Shown in pieces: positions 25,777 to 35,048 of a DNA stretch of 64,000 nucleotides. The DNA comes from Syntrophus sp963665935 (lineage in GTDB: Bacteria; Desulfobacterota; Syntrophia; Syntrophales; Syntrophaceae): NCBI GenBank assembly GCA_963665935.1, contig OY762510.1, positions 620,001-684,000 on the forward strand, given 5' to 3'. Made by a program: the position numbers and the translations under genes. Under the pieces are notes generated by a model. The model worked only from the letters and a program-made list of their open reading frames with translations. It did not search any database and was not told where the DNA came from. How positions within the stretch are numbered: the stretch's first letter is position 1; each line of letters starts with the position of its first letter.

Positions 25777-26562
25777 TCAAAAGAAATCCGCAAAGAGAAT
25801 TACGTGGTCCGATGGTTTTTCGGCCAATCGCGAATTCAGATCGATGGTGCAGCCGTTGCAGCGCTCGGCAAGGACGGGGGTGGAGAGGATGTGGTCAATA
25901 CGCCAGCCCAGTTTCCTTTCCACCGACCGGGGAACGCGGTAATCGAAAAACGTGTAGTTTTGCGGCTCGCCGGGATGGAACTTCCGGAAGAGATCCTCCA
26001 GCCCCCAGGACTTCACCCGGGCGAAGGCATCCCACACCTCAGGCGTAAAGCAGACATGGCCTAGAAGCCGTTTGGGATCATGGACGTCGATGCTTTCCGG
26101 GGCTACATTGAGATCGCCGCACCAGATCAGGGAATCGTCCGACGACCAGTTTTTTTCGAGAAATTCCCGGAAACGATCGTACCACTGAAGTTTGTAGGCG
26201 AACTGGGGGTTTTCCTTATCCCGCCCTTGAGGGACGTAGGTATTGATCACCCATATTTTGGAACAGCGGACGGCAATCAACCGGTCTTCAGCAGAATCTT
26301 CTCCCCCTGTGTTCAAGCCGACTAAAACGCGTTCGGGCTCTTCCCGAGAAGCGACCGCCACGCCGTTGTACTGTTTATTCCCCCGAAAAACGATGGAATA
26401 GCCGATATCCGAAAAGGCCTCGGCGGGAAACCGGTCATCCGCCACTTTCGTCTCCTGCATGCAGAAGACATCCGGCCGATATTCCTTAAGCCAGTCGATG
26501 ACGATGGGAAGACGGGAACGAATGGAATTTACATTGTAGGTTGCGATCCTGAATCGGTCCAT
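25777..26562 (-). CDS. xth: Exodeoxyribonuclease III
   Basis: This 261-residue Mg-dependent AP endonuclease and 3'-5' exonuclease works in base excision repair. It begins MDRFRIATYNVNSIRSR and shows QETKV (catalytic Glu), YNGVAV, WCGDLNVAP (Asp/Asn pair), a Trp-rich recognition loop and SDHVILFADF (final Asp-His). It has the normal length for the ExoA/Xth family. A TTG ten codons upstream would extend it, but the ATG matches family N-termini. It lies 33 bases downstream of the DUF484 start in the same direction. Confidence 0.94.
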   Translation of the reverse strand: MDRFRIATYNVNSIRSRLPIVIDWLKEYRPDVFCMQETKVADDRFPAEAFSDIGYSIVFRGNKQYNGVAVASREEPERVLVGLNTGGEDSAEDRLIAVRCSKIWVINTYVPQGRDKENPQFAYKLQWYDRFREFLEKNWSSDDSLIWCGDLNVAPESIDVHDPKRLLGHVCFTPEVWDAFARVKSWGLEDLFRKFHPGEPQNYTFFDYRVPRSVERKLGWRIDHILSTPVLAERCNGCTIDLNSRLAEKPSDHVILFADFF

Positions 26563-26588
26563 GGGTCTCGAATTTATTCCCTTCCGTC

Positions 26589-26643
26589 TCAAAGCGTCTA
26601 TGTTGGTACTGTTTCTGCCTCGCTGCCTCGATGCTGTCTTTGA
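26589..26643. repeat. Possible internally deleted copy of the palindromic repeat
   Basis: This spacer between cheB and xth begins TCAAAGCGTCTATGTTGG and ends GTCTTTGA, echoing the two ends of copies A and B (ATCAAAGCGCTA-CTGCGTTGG and TCTTTGAT). The GTYTCTGCCT block is also shared. About 45 central bases would be missing. The match is short and judged by eye. Confidence 0.4.
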
Positions 26644-26656
26644 TCCGGACCTGGAA

Positions 26657-27730
26657 TTACCTCCTTGAACTGAGTTTTATAAGCATCTGGGCGATTCTCT
26701 CGGGCGGCAGAATGTAGGATGCGGCATTCATCCCGATGGCTTCTCCCGGCATTCCGAAGACGACGGAGCTCTCCTTATTCTGTGCGATGGTCATCATCCC
26801 CTGATCCTTCATGACCTTGAGTTCATAGGCCCCGTCTCTACCCATTCCCGTCAATAGAACCCCCACGGCATTTTTCTCATAGGCCTGGAGCACGGAACGG
26901 AAGAGATGGGACACGGAAGGACAGAGTCCATGATCCGGCTCGCCTCGAGTCAGCGCAATCTTCCCGAAACTGTTGATTCCCATCTGCAACCCATCGGGGG
27001 CGACATAGGCATGACCGGGGCAAATCTCCTGGCCATGAACCGCAACGGAGACGGGGTAATGAGCGGCCCGGGAAAGCCAATCCACGAATCCACCGATAAA
27101 GCCCTGGGTCATATGCTGGACAATGAGGATCGGTATGGTAAAATTTTCGGACAATCCCGACAGAATCGTTTTCAAAACGGTCGGTCCCCCGGTTGAGGCG
27201 CCTATGGCCACAACATCGAACCGTTGTTGGGCCACTTTCCCGATATCCAGGTCATCCGGCGGGGAAATGACTCCTTCCATCCTGGTATTCCGCGACCACC
27301 GCCGAACAACCTTGACCTCGGACATGACCTTCACGGCCCGGATCAGCTCCCGCGTTCTAACATCGTCTTCGCTGGAAGCGGCGGAAGGCTTTTCCAACAC
27401 CGCCAGCGCCCCGGCTTCAAGGGCCCGGAAGGTCTTTTCCACCTCGGTGCTGACCCACGCCGCACTGACAATGAGAATCGGGGTGGGGAATTCTTCCATG
27501 ATTCTGCGGGTGGCCTCCAGTCCATCCATGCCGGGCAGGATCACATCCATGGTAATCAGGTCGGGATGCAGCCGCCCCACCTCCCTGAGCGCTGCCTCCC
27601 CGCTTTCCACGGCTCCCACAACCCGGATCTGCGGATCGGATTCCAGGATGGAAATCAGCAGATCCCGAACCACGGGTGAATCCTCCACGATCAGAACCGA
27701 AATGATTTTGTTATCCCCACTGAAAGGCAC
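26657..27730 (-). CDS. cheB: CheB-type protein-glutamate methylesterase/response regulator
   Basis: This 357-residue protein combines a receiver domain (Asp17, phosphorylation site Asp62 in MDVILPGMDG) with a C-terminal methylesterase. The catalytic residues are Ser179 (AIGASTGG), His206 (VQHMTQGF) and Asp299 (GMGRDGA). Phosphorylated by the CheA of this operon, it removes methyl groups from (or deamidates) the chemoreceptor. It is the last gene of the six-gene chemosensory operon, 14 bases after cheA. All active-site residues are present. Confidence 0.95.
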   Translation of the reverse strand: MPFSGDNKIISVLIVEDSPVVRDLLISILESDPQIRVVGAVESGEAALREVGRLHPDLITMDVILPGMDGLEATRRIMEEFPTPILIVSAAWVSTEVEKTFRALEAGALAVLEKPSAASSEDDVRTRELIRAVKVMSEVKVVRRWSRNTRMEGVISPPDDLDIGKVAQQRFDVVAIGASTGGPTVLKTILSGLSENFTIPILIVQHMTQGFIGGFVDWLSRAAHYPVSVAVHGQEICPGHAYVAPDGLQMGINSFGKIALTRGEPDHGLCPSVSHLFRSVLQAYEKNAVGVLLTGMGRDGAYELKVMKDQGMMTIAQNKESSVVFGMPGEAIGMNAASYILPPERIAQMLIKLSSRR

Positions 27731-27744
27731 TTTAGATCCCCCGC

Positions 27745-30090
27745 TTACGCCACCCGCCTGATGACATCCAACAGATTGCTTTGATCGAAACGGCTTTTGA
27801 CAATGTACGCATTGGCTCCCACATCGATTCCCCGTTCCTTGTCTTCCCGAGATTCCAGGGCCGTGACCAGGATCACCGGAAGGGCTGCAAGTTTCTTATC
27901 CGCACGAATCCGAGCCGTCAGGTCGAATCCATTCATCCTGGGCATTTCCACATCGGAAACCACCAGATCAAAAGGCTCCGTCCGTAAAACCGTCAGGGCA
28001 TCGATTCCATCCACAGCCGTCATGACCCGGTAACCGGCAAATTCCAGAATATTACGAATCAGCGTCCGAGACGTGATGGAATCCTCCACGACGAGGATCG
28101 ACATCCGTTCGGATTCGGCAGGCCTCTCCTGTTCAGGCGTCAGCCCTTTGGGGCTTCCCGACTCCGGCTGCCGGATGGCGGACTTGATCAGATCGGCCAC
28201 ATTCAGCACCGGAACCGCTTCTCCCGTTGCCAGGACAGTCGCCCCGGCGATATTTCGAACCCGCACAAGCTGCCCCCCCAGGGGTTTCAGGAGAAATTCC
28301 TGCTCACTCCGAATCCGGTCGAGTCCGAAGGCAAGACGGGTATCGGCTGAGCTCAAAATGGCAACTTCGACATCTTCCCTCTGCTGACCCGAAGCAACGG
28401 CCGGGGGGAGTCCCAATACCGGTCCGAGGGAAACAAAAGAGAGCGTTTGTTCATACAACCGGACGGTTTCCCTGTTTTCCGCCGTTTTGATCTCGGACCG
28501 ACGGATTCGCGCCACCCGTTCCACATTACCCGTGGGGAGGACAAAAAGCTGCCTGCCGGCCTCGACAAGAATACCCCGGAAGGTTGCCAGTATCCTGGGC
28601 AATAAAATTCGAATGGTTGTTCCTTGATCCGGCAGGGAGTCCGCGGAGATGGAGCCTCCGAGTTTTTCGACCTTTTCCTGCGCGATGGCAAGTCCAAGCC
28701 CCCTTCCGGAAAGATCCGTGAGAATAGGAACGGTGGACAGTCCTGATTTAAAAATCAATTTCAGTTCATCCTCACCGGTCAGTCTGCCCGCTTCCTCACG
28801 AGACAGCAGGCCGCTCCTCAGGGCGGCCTCCCGGACATCCTGTCTGCTGATCCCGGCGCCGTCATCCTCCAGCAGGATTTCCACTTTTCCGCTTTCTTTC
28901 GCTGAAATGCGCAGGCGGATTCTCCCCGAGGCGGCCTTCCCCTTCTCCAGCCGCTTCTCCGGTGTTTCGATTCCATGGTCAACGGCATTCCGGAGAAGAT
29001 GCATCAGCGGGTCTTTTATCTCCTCCAGGATTCGCCGGTCGATTTCAATGCCGCCGCCTTCAACGGCCAGTTCGATCTCCTTTCCGCACTCCCGAGCCAA
29101 ACGTCGAACGACATGCGGGTACATGTCCAGAAGAGACGAAACGGGCAGAAAGAGGGTCATCTTCATGTCCTCCAGAAGATGACCGATCATGCCGCTGAAT
29201 TCATAAGAGTTCTGTTGGAGAGCCCTGGTCACGGACTTCAGGGACTGCTCCAGCGAAGACAGACGCTTCTCATTCTCTTCAAGAGAATTCAGCAGTTTCG
29301 GAAAGGAAAGATGCGCCTTGTCGTCAATACCGCGTTCTCCCCGGCGCTCAAGAGCCTGATGGACTTTCCGGAATTCTGCCAAGGTCCTGGCCTCGTCGAG
29401 GGTCACGTCAAGAATTTTCCGTTCCAGATCCTGAAGCTCGGCATGCCTGGCCAGGATATTTCCCTTAAAGACAAAAAGCTCCTCGGTCTGCTGAAAGAGG
29501 CGGTTCAATCTCTCCGTCGGAACTCTTACCGTGGCTTCCATCGATCCCGCACCTTCGGAAGGGATCGGCGCCCCACTCAGCGACAACTCGGGCAAAGTGG
29601 ACGCCTGTTCCGCAATTTCCCCATCCTGATCGTCTTCGCGGCTTCTCCTGTCCTCTGTCGCTTCAGGCTCTTTCAATCGACCGGAGGCCGCTTCGTCCAG
29701 TTTCGCAATCATCTGAGAGATGCGCGACGGCTCCAACGGCCGGGAATCCGGCGAATCCGAGGCAAGGAGCAGCTCCAGGATATCCATGGCCTCATAAAGG
29801 AGATCATACAAGGCCGGTACCCTTTGCAAAGCGCCATTTTTCAAGGCGGCAAAGACATTTTCCAGTGCCTGGCAGAGAATTTCAATCTCGCCCCAATTGA
29901 CGGCGCGAGCGGCGCCTTTCAGACTGTGAGCCTCCCGGAAGATGGACTCTAGAATCTCGGGATGTCGTTCCGAATCCTGTCGCCATTCCAGGTCCGCGAG
30001 TCCCGCCAGAATCGTTTTTTGATGCTCGGCGGCTTCCACGCGAAAGGTGGCCATCAATTTTTTCAAAAAGGCTTCCTGCTTGCTGACCAT
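27745..30090 (-). CDS. CheA-type histidine kinase with C-terminal receiver domain
   Basis: This 781-residue hybrid kinase has an HPt domain (phospho-His55 in EAHSLKGAAR), an acidic linker, a dimerisation region, a HATPase domain (NAVDHGIE near 365, DDGAGIS near 415, GRGLGL near 465), a CheW-like domain and a receiver at about 660-781 with Asp713 in SDVEMP. This fused CheA-REC layout is typical of Wsp and Frz type alternative-function systems. The receiver may be a phosphate sink or the output relay. It lies 17 bases downstream of the receptor gene. No P2 domain for free CheY is obvious. Confidence 0.94.
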   Translation of the reverse strand: MVSKQEAFLKKLMATFRVEAAEHQKTILAGLADLEWRQDSERHPEILESIFREAHSLKGAARAVNWGEIEILCQALENVFAALKNGALQRVPALYDLLYEAMDILELLLASDSPDSRPLEPSRISQMIAKLDEAASGRLKEPEATEDRRSREDDQDGEIAEQASTLPELSLSGAPIPSEGAGSMEATVRVPTERLNRLFQQTEELFVFKGNILARHAELQDLERKILDVTLDEARTLAEFRKVHQALERRGERGIDDKAHLSFPKLLNSLEENEKRLSSLEQSLKSVTRALQQNSYEFSGMIGHLLEDMKMTLFLPVSSLLDMYPHVVRRLARECGKEIELAVEGGGIEIDRRILEEIKDPLMHLLRNAVDHGIETPEKRLEKGKAASGRIRLRISAKESGKVEILLEDDGAGISRQDVREAALRSGLLSREEAGRLTGEDELKLIFKSGLSTVPILTDLSGRGLGLAIAQEKVEKLGGSISADSLPDQGTTIRILLPRILATFRGILVEAGRQLFVLPTGNVERVARIRRSEIKTAENRETVRLYEQTLSFVSLGPVLGLPPAVASGQQREDVEVAILSSADTRLAFGLDRIRSEQEFLLKPLGGQLVRVRNIAGATVLATGEAVPVLNVADLIKSAIRQPESGSPKGLTPEQERPAESERMSILVVEDSITSRTLIRNILEFAGYRVMTAVDGIDALTVLRTEPFDLVVSDVEMPRMNGFDLTARIRADKKLAALPVILVTALESREDKERGIDVGANAYIVKSRFDQSNLLDVIRRVA

Positions 30091-30107
30091 GACGCCTTTA
30101 TCCGGAA

Positions 30108-32192
30108 TTAGAGCCTGTACCGATCGATAAGCTGCTTGAGTTGCTGCCCCAGATCATGGAGATTCTGAGCGGCATTCTCTACCTGCTTTGCCCCGGCAAC
30201 GTTCTGAGCGCTGGCTTGATGAATATTCGTGATGGCCAGCACAACCTGGTCCATCCCCACAAGCTGCTGCTGGCTGGATGCGGTAATCTGCGTCGCTGCC
30301 TGGGCCGATTCTTCAATCGTGTCCACGAGCCGACGGAAAGAATCCCCTGCTTCGGAAGTCTGCTTCATCCCCGTCTCCACGGCTTTGATTTCCTGTTCCG
30401 TGGACATGACCGCCTCACCGACCGCCCTCTGAATTTCATTGAGGATCGTCCGAACCTGCGCTGTCGCCTGTTTGGACTGTTCCGCCAGGTTTCTCACTTC
30501 CTGGGCGACGACGGCAAAGCCTTTTCCCGAATCGCCTGCTTTGGCCGCCTCGATGGCTGCATTGACCGCCAAAAGATTCGATTGATCGGCAATATCGTTG
30601 ACCGAGGCAATGATTTCTCCAATGGCCTGACTGCGCTCACTTAATTTCATAATGCTTTCAGAAATGGCATCCGTCTGGGTCCGAATGAAATTAATTCCTT
30701 CCACGGCAAGATCAATGGCCTTGCGGCCCTGCTGGGAGACATCCGTGGCCTTCCGGGCGCTGTCATAAACATACTTTGCCTTTTGAGTGGACAGATGGGC
30801 GGTTTGCTTGACCTCCTCCACGGTTGATGTGGTTTGGCTGACTGCCGAAGCCGTCTGACCGGCCGCAGAGGCCAGCTCCGTCGTCGAAGCGGAAATCTGA
30901 CTGGCCGAGGAGGCAATGACATTGACGGCTTCACGGATCGCCTGCAATTCGCCGCGCATCGAGGTGACCATGGCGGCGAAGGCCTTGCCCATCACGTCCC
31001 CGTCCGACGGGGGTTTGACGGTAACCGTGAGGTTTCCTGCAGCAATCTGCTGGAACAACTCGGCCTTTTCCTGAAGGGATTGGGTCATCTTCATGAAGGA
31101 CCGCGCCAGCATCCCGATTTCATCCTGACGGTTATCGTCTGGAATCTGAACGCTGAGATCGCCTTCGGCAATCTGTTCCGCCGCCGAAACAACCTTTTCC
31201 AAGGGCCGGGTCATACTCCGGGAAAAGAAATAGAAAAAGGCGGCGGCGATCAGCAGTGAGATGATTCCGACAATAGCAATGATATTCCCGGTAAAGACCG
31301 CCGGCTTCAGCAGCTCGTCCCGGGAAATAGTGGTGAGCGCCGTCCAGCCTGTGATTTTCATGTTCGAAAAGGCAAGCACTTTCTTCACCCCCTCGAATTC
31401 ATACTCCACCACGCCCGTTTCCTGTCTCGCGACCCTTTCTGTCATGTGCTCCAGCCCTTTGGTCTGCTTGTAGTTGATCTTCAGGATGTATTCTCTGTTC
31501 GGGTGAGCCAATATAAGTCCCTCCTTGTTTACAAGCAGGGAATATCCGCTCTGCCCAATCTTTACCTTGTTCACCATATCCATCAGGTGGGTGACGTTGA
31601 TCATGCAGCTCGCCACCCCGATGATTTTTTTGTCTTTTCCCGATAAAATCGGACAGGCGGCCATACAGACCAGATTGCCCGTGGCTTTGGATTTGACCAC
31701 CTCACCCAGATTGCAGTTCCCCTCCAGGGCCTTCTTGAAATAATCCCGATCCGAGGCATTAATCCCCACATCCCTGCCCTGAAACCCGTCCGCGAAGACA
31801 ATCCCGTCCCGCCCGAAGAGAACGATGGTATCATACCGATCTCCGGCAGCCTCGCGAATCTTGCGGAGCTCGCGCTGGGCAAGGGCGATTTCATTCTGAC
31901 TGCCCTCTCTGCCTGCCTCTGCCACCTTTTCCGCGGAAGCCACAACGCTGTTGGACAGGGAAATCGCCTGGGCAAGGCGCAACTCCTCCGAAAGGCCAAG
32001 ATCGATGGTATCGGCCAACACCTTGGATACATTCAGGATTTCCTCATGGGCAATGGACGAAATGCTGTCTGTCGCCTTGTAAACCGAGGCAATGCCGATC
32101 ACAATCAAGGGAATCACAACAACCAGGAGGCCTCCTGCCAGCAGTTTCGTCCCCAGTTTTCTTTTCATCGTTCGCTCGCACCCCTTTCTCAT
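30108..32192 (-). CDS. Methyl-accepting chemotaxis receptor with dCache-like sensor
   Basis: This inner-membrane receptor of about 694 residues has a first helix (LLAGGLLVVVIPLIVIGI), a large periplasmic sensor of about 270 residues resembling dCache (YDTIVLFGRDGIVFADG, GYSLLVNKEGLILAHPN), a second helix (IIAIVGIISLLIAAAFFYFF), a HAMP domain and the cytoplasmic signalling hairpin (tip AAIEAAKAGDSGKGFAVVAQEVR). dCache domains commonly bind amino or organic acids. ATG 32192 follows GAAGGG. ATG 32168 (protein starting MKRKLG) is the alternative. The ligand is unknown. No C-terminal CheR-tethering pentapeptide is seen. Confidence 0.93.
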   Translation of the reverse strand: MRKGCERTMKRKLGTKLLAGGLLVVVIPLIVIGIASVYKATDSISSIAHEEILNVSKVLADTIDLGLSEELRLAQAISLSNSVVASAEKVAEAGREGSQNEIALAQRELRKIREAAGDRYDTIVLFGRDGIVFADGFQGRDVGINASDRDYFKKALEGNCNLGEVVKSKATGNLVCMAACPILSGKDKKIIGVASCMINVTHLMDMVNKVKIGQSGYSLLVNKEGLILAHPNREYILKINYKQTKGLEHMTERVARQETGVVEYEFEGVKKVLAFSNMKITGWTALTTISRDELLKPAVFTGNIIAIVGIISLLIAAAFFYFFSRSMTRPLEKVVSAAEQIAEGDLSVQIPDDNRQDEIGMLARSFMKMTQSLQEKAELFQQIAAGNLTVTVKPPSDGDVMGKAFAAMVTSMRGELQAIREAVNVIASSASQISASTTELASAAGQTASAVSQTTSTVEEVKQTAHLSTQKAKYVYDSARKATDVSQQGRKAIDLAVEGINFIRTQTDAISESIMKLSERSQAIGEIIASVNDIADQSNLLAVNAAIEAAKAGDSGKGFAVVAQEVRNLAEQSKQATAQVRTILNEIQRAVGEAVMSTEQEIKAVETGMKQTSEAGDSFRRLVDTIEESAQAATQITASSQQQLVGMDQVVLAITNIHQASAQNVAGAKQVENAAQNLHDLGQQLKQLIDRYRL

Positions 32193-32199
32193 TACATCT

Positions 32200-32760
32200 T
32201 TACCCTTCGTCATTGACCAGGATCCGTTCATCGGCGAGGATTTTGTCCACCTGCAGCACAATCGTTCCTTCCTCCGTCAGCCCGGCCAGATATTTCTCAC
32301 GAATTCCGGTCAGGGTCGGCAGGTATGGCTGCAGGGAATCTTGAGGAATCGCCCGGATACCCAAAAGGCTGTCGGCCACAATTCCGACCTCCAGATCTCC
32401 ATACCGGATAACGATCAGTTTATGGAGGTCGGTCAATCCGTTTTCAGGCAGATCAAAAAATTTTTTAAGGTCCATTACGGAAAGAATCCGCCCCCGGACA
32501 TTTGCAATTCCCAGAATAAAGGCAGGCACTCCGGGCAGAGGCGTCAAAACCCGAAGGGGCATCGTCTCAACGACAAACCGGGCTTCGATGGCATACCGTT
32601 CCCCTGCCAGCATGAAGGCCAGGACTTGCAGGAAAGAAACGGATTCGACCTGAAGCTCCGGCTCTTTCGCCAGAAGGAGGGCGCGCTCTTTCAGGATTTT
32701 CTTTGTCTCTTCCTCATCGGTAACCCATGAACCGGCCAAGGAATTGTTCACGTCCGCCAA
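32200..32760 (-). CDS. cheW: CheW-like coupling protein
   Basis: This 186-residue adaptor links the receptor to the kinase. The CheW fold starts near residue 45 (LAFMLAGERYAIEA) and includes LPGVPAFILGIANVRGRILSVMDLKKFF, the hallmark segment. The first 40 residues are an acidic/helical extension. Initiation is at TTG, with TTAGGAGAG 7 bases upstream. It lies between cheR and the receptor gene and is the second of two CheW proteins in the operon, as in Wsp systems. Confidence 0.92.
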   Translation of the reverse strand: MADVNNSLAGSWVTDEEETKKILKERALLLAKEPELQVESVSFLQVLAFMLAGERYAIEARFVVETMPLRVLTPLPGVPAFILGIANVRGRILSVMDLKKFFDLPENGLTDLHKLIVIRYGDLEVGIVADSLLGIRAIPQDSLQPYLPTLTGIREKYLAGLTEEGTIVLQVDKILADERILVNDEG

Positions 32761-32783
32761 ATCGATTCTCTCCTAAGAAAAGA

Positions 32784-34352
32784 TCATGATCCCGGTCGAA
32801 AGGATCTCTGCAGATCCGCCGTTCCAATAATGTCTCTTAACCTCCCTGCCGTAACGCCATCGGATTCCGGAAGGATATCGTCCGGTTGATAGTTTTGCAG
32901 CAGCACAAGCGTGTGTTCAAAATGCTTTGACGAGAGGGAGAGCTGCCCCCTCTGTCGGGCAAGGTTGCCCAGAGCAAAATGGGCCAGGACAAAATCCGCT
33001 TCCAGATAAAGGGCACAACGAAGGGCCTTTTCCGCTTCGTCAAAATCCTGCTGCTCGATCAGAATAACAGCCCGCAGATAATGACAACCCGCATCGAGTT
33101 TATGAAGAGAAAGGGCTTTTTCACAGGCCGTCCGGGCAGCCGACAGGTTCCCCGAATCCGCGTAAAGTCTCGCCATCAGGGCATATCCCTGGAAATTCTC
33201 CGGATTCTGTTCAAGAAACGATTTCAGAATCTTTTCGCCTTCCCGGTAACTGCCCTGCTGGAAAAGTCGCAAGGCATTTTCATAAAGGGACGTCTCGGCT
33301 TTCTCTTCAACCCTTTCCAAGGGCAGGCTTTCCGGAGGGAAGGGCGGACTCCCTTCCGTTACAAGCCCGGAATCCGGCAATTCATCAGGAAAGGACGCAT
33401 CCGCCGGTGACACGAAGGGATTCTCCAGCCCCTCGGCCGGATTTCCTGCCATAATCTCTTCTTCCGGAGGGCTCCAGGGGGAATAGACGGTCAACTCTCC
33501 ACCCTGATTTTCTCTCTTCTGGTAAAGAAGAACCCTGGGAAAGGTTACTGTAACAAATTGCGTAGAGAGCAGGTGAAAACCTTCCGTGACACTGGGAATG
33601 GCCCAACCGCCATCCACCAGCGCCCGGTAGAAACGCCGAATGATCCTTTTCGCCAGTAGAGGCTCCATATACATCAGGACATTCCGGCAGAAGATGATGT
33701 CCATGGCGTTCGTGTTGTTGAACAGCGAGGGATAAGGATCTGTTGCCAGATTCAGATAATTGAAGGTCACCATCTCCCTTATCTTCTCTGCAATCCGGTA
33801 GCGCCCGTCCAGAGTCCGGGTAAAATATTGATCCTTGAGCCATTGAAAATCGCCGCGGAAAGACCATTCCCGGTAAATTCCCTGGGCGGCCCTTTCCAGG
33901 AAACGCGCATTGATATCCGTGGCGAGCAGGGTTATCCGCCATTTCTCAATGTCCGGAATCATACGATGCAGCAGAATCGCGATCGTATACGGTTCCTCTC
34001 CTGTTGCACAACCGGCGCTCCAGATCCGCAGATATTTCATGCTGCGACGGGAAGCGATCAATTCCGGAAGAATATATCGTTCCAACGCCTCCAGGCTGCA
34101 AATCTCCCGATAAAAATAGGTTTCTCCAACCGTCAGATGGCTCGCCAGCATCTCAATCTGCCGTTGGGTCAGCTTTGTGGAGAGCAGCCAGGAAACAAAG
34201 GGTTCGACGGCGTCAAAAGAAAATTCCTTTGCCGCCGACACCAGGCGCCGCTTCAGGTCGGAAAGGCGTTCCTGGGGAAGGTGGAACCCCATCTGGGCGG
34301 TGATCCATTGCGTCAACTGCCGCCATTGTTCATCGGAAATAAACCGGTCCAT
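32784..34352 (-). CDS. cheR: CheR methyltransferase with C-terminal TPR repeats
   Basis: This 522-residue protein has a CheR domain in its first 275 residues (helical N-lobe; SAM site IWSAGCATGEEPYTIAILL near 110; DIIFCRNVLMYM near 215). A proline/acidic linker is followed by TPR repeats at about 350-470 (YALMARLYADSGNLSAARTACEKAL). It transfers methyl groups to receptor glutamates. TPR-fused CheR proteins occur in WspC and FrzF, where the repeats tune activity or binding. It starts 6 bases after the first cheW gene. Confidence 0.94.
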   Translation of the reverse strand: MDRFISDEQWRQLTQWITAQMGFHLPQERLSDLKRRLVSAAKEFSFDAVEPFVSWLLSTKLTQRQIEMLASHLTVGETYFYREICSLEALERYILPELIASRRSMKYLRIWSAGCATGEEPYTIAILLHRMIPDIEKWRITLLATDINARFLERAAQGIYREWSFRGDFQWLKDQYFTRTLDGRYRIAEKIREMVTFNYLNLATDPYPSLFNNTNAMDIIFCRNVLMYMEPLLAKRIIRRFYRALVDGGWAIPSVTEGFHLLSTQFVTVTFPRVLLYQKRENQGGELTVYSPWSPPEEEIMAGNPAEGLENPFVSPADASFPDELPDSGLVTEGSPPFPPESLPLERVEEKAETSLYENALRLFQQGSYREGEKILKSFLEQNPENFQGYALMARLYADSGNLSAARTACEKALSLHKLDAGCHYLRAVILIEQQDFDEAEKALRCALYLEADFVLAHFALGNLARQRGQLSLSSKHFEHTLVLLQNYQPDDILPESDGVTAGRLRDIIGTADLQRSFRPGS

Positions 34353-34358
34353 GTTCCT

Positions 34359-34835
34359 TTATGAGCTTGACAAAAGTTCCGAATCAAGAAGATCGTGATC
34401 CTCACGGGAAAGATACCCTTCGGGATTCTGGAGAATCAAGAGTTCCTCCTCGTCTTTGACAACCCCTTCGACGGACTTCAGCTTGCTCAAAACTTCCTCG
34501 GCAGGGATCCACTGCGCCTTATCGCAGTCCCGCAATTCAAGAACATCATCCACCCAGAGCGCCACCCTGCGCCTTTCCAGGATGAGAAGAATCAGCCGAT
34601 CACTGAGCCTCATCCCGCGCTCCGGGATGCCGCAACACCGGCGCAGGGAGATGACCGGAACAACCTCCCCCTCCATGTTGACGATCCCGGCAACAATCGA
34701 AGGCAATCCCGGCAACGCCGTTATTTCGACGATAGGAACCACCCTCTGTACGGAGGAGATATCGAGGGCATAGTTCTGGTTCTCAACGGCAAAAACCAGA
34801 AGCCGGCAGGGATAATTTTTCAAGACCTCATTCAT
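34359..34835 (-). CDS. cheW: CheW-like coupling protein, first gene of the chemosensory operon
   Basis: This 158-residue adaptor carries the CheW fold from residue 9 (CRLLVFAVENQNYALDI) and LPGLPSIVAGIVNMEGEVVPVISLRR. The C-terminus ends in an acidic tail. It is the promoter-proximal gene of a six-gene set with gaps of 6 to 31 bases. The upstream 213-base gap holds the likely promoter at 34953-34981. The ATG has no clear ribosome site, only an AT-rich run. Confidence 0.9.
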   Translation of the reverse strand: MNEVLKNYPCRLLVFAVENQNYALDISSVQRVVPIVEITALPGLPSIVAGIVNMEGEVVPVISLRRCCGIPERGMRLSDRLILLILERRRVALWVDDVLELRDCDKAQWIPAEEVLSKLKSVEGVVKDEEELLILQNPEGYLSREDHDLLDSELLSSS

Positions 34836-34952
34836 AAAAAATAAATGCCGAATTTAATAACATAATTTCCTTCAATATTGAAGTACCCAGATTCCGATCA
34901 TTGATTACGGCATGGCCTGTAATGTCCCTTTATTCTCAAAAGTTTCAGCACC

Positions 34953-34981
34953 TTTATAAACGAGAGACGAAAATTTGTCAC
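34953..34981 (-). promoter_or_regulatory. Candidate sigma-70 promoter of the chemosensory operon
   Basis: On the minus strand GTGACA (34981-34976) and TATAAA (34958-34953) are separated by exactly 17 bases, five of six matches in each box. It lies about 120 bases upstream of cheW in the only large gap before the operon. No operator repeat was noticed. Confidence 0.55.
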
Positions 34982-35048
34982 GAAATCGTTGAAGGGAGGA
35001 AATAGGACGAGTAAAAAATGCTGTCTTGATGCAAAATTTTTTCTGAAC

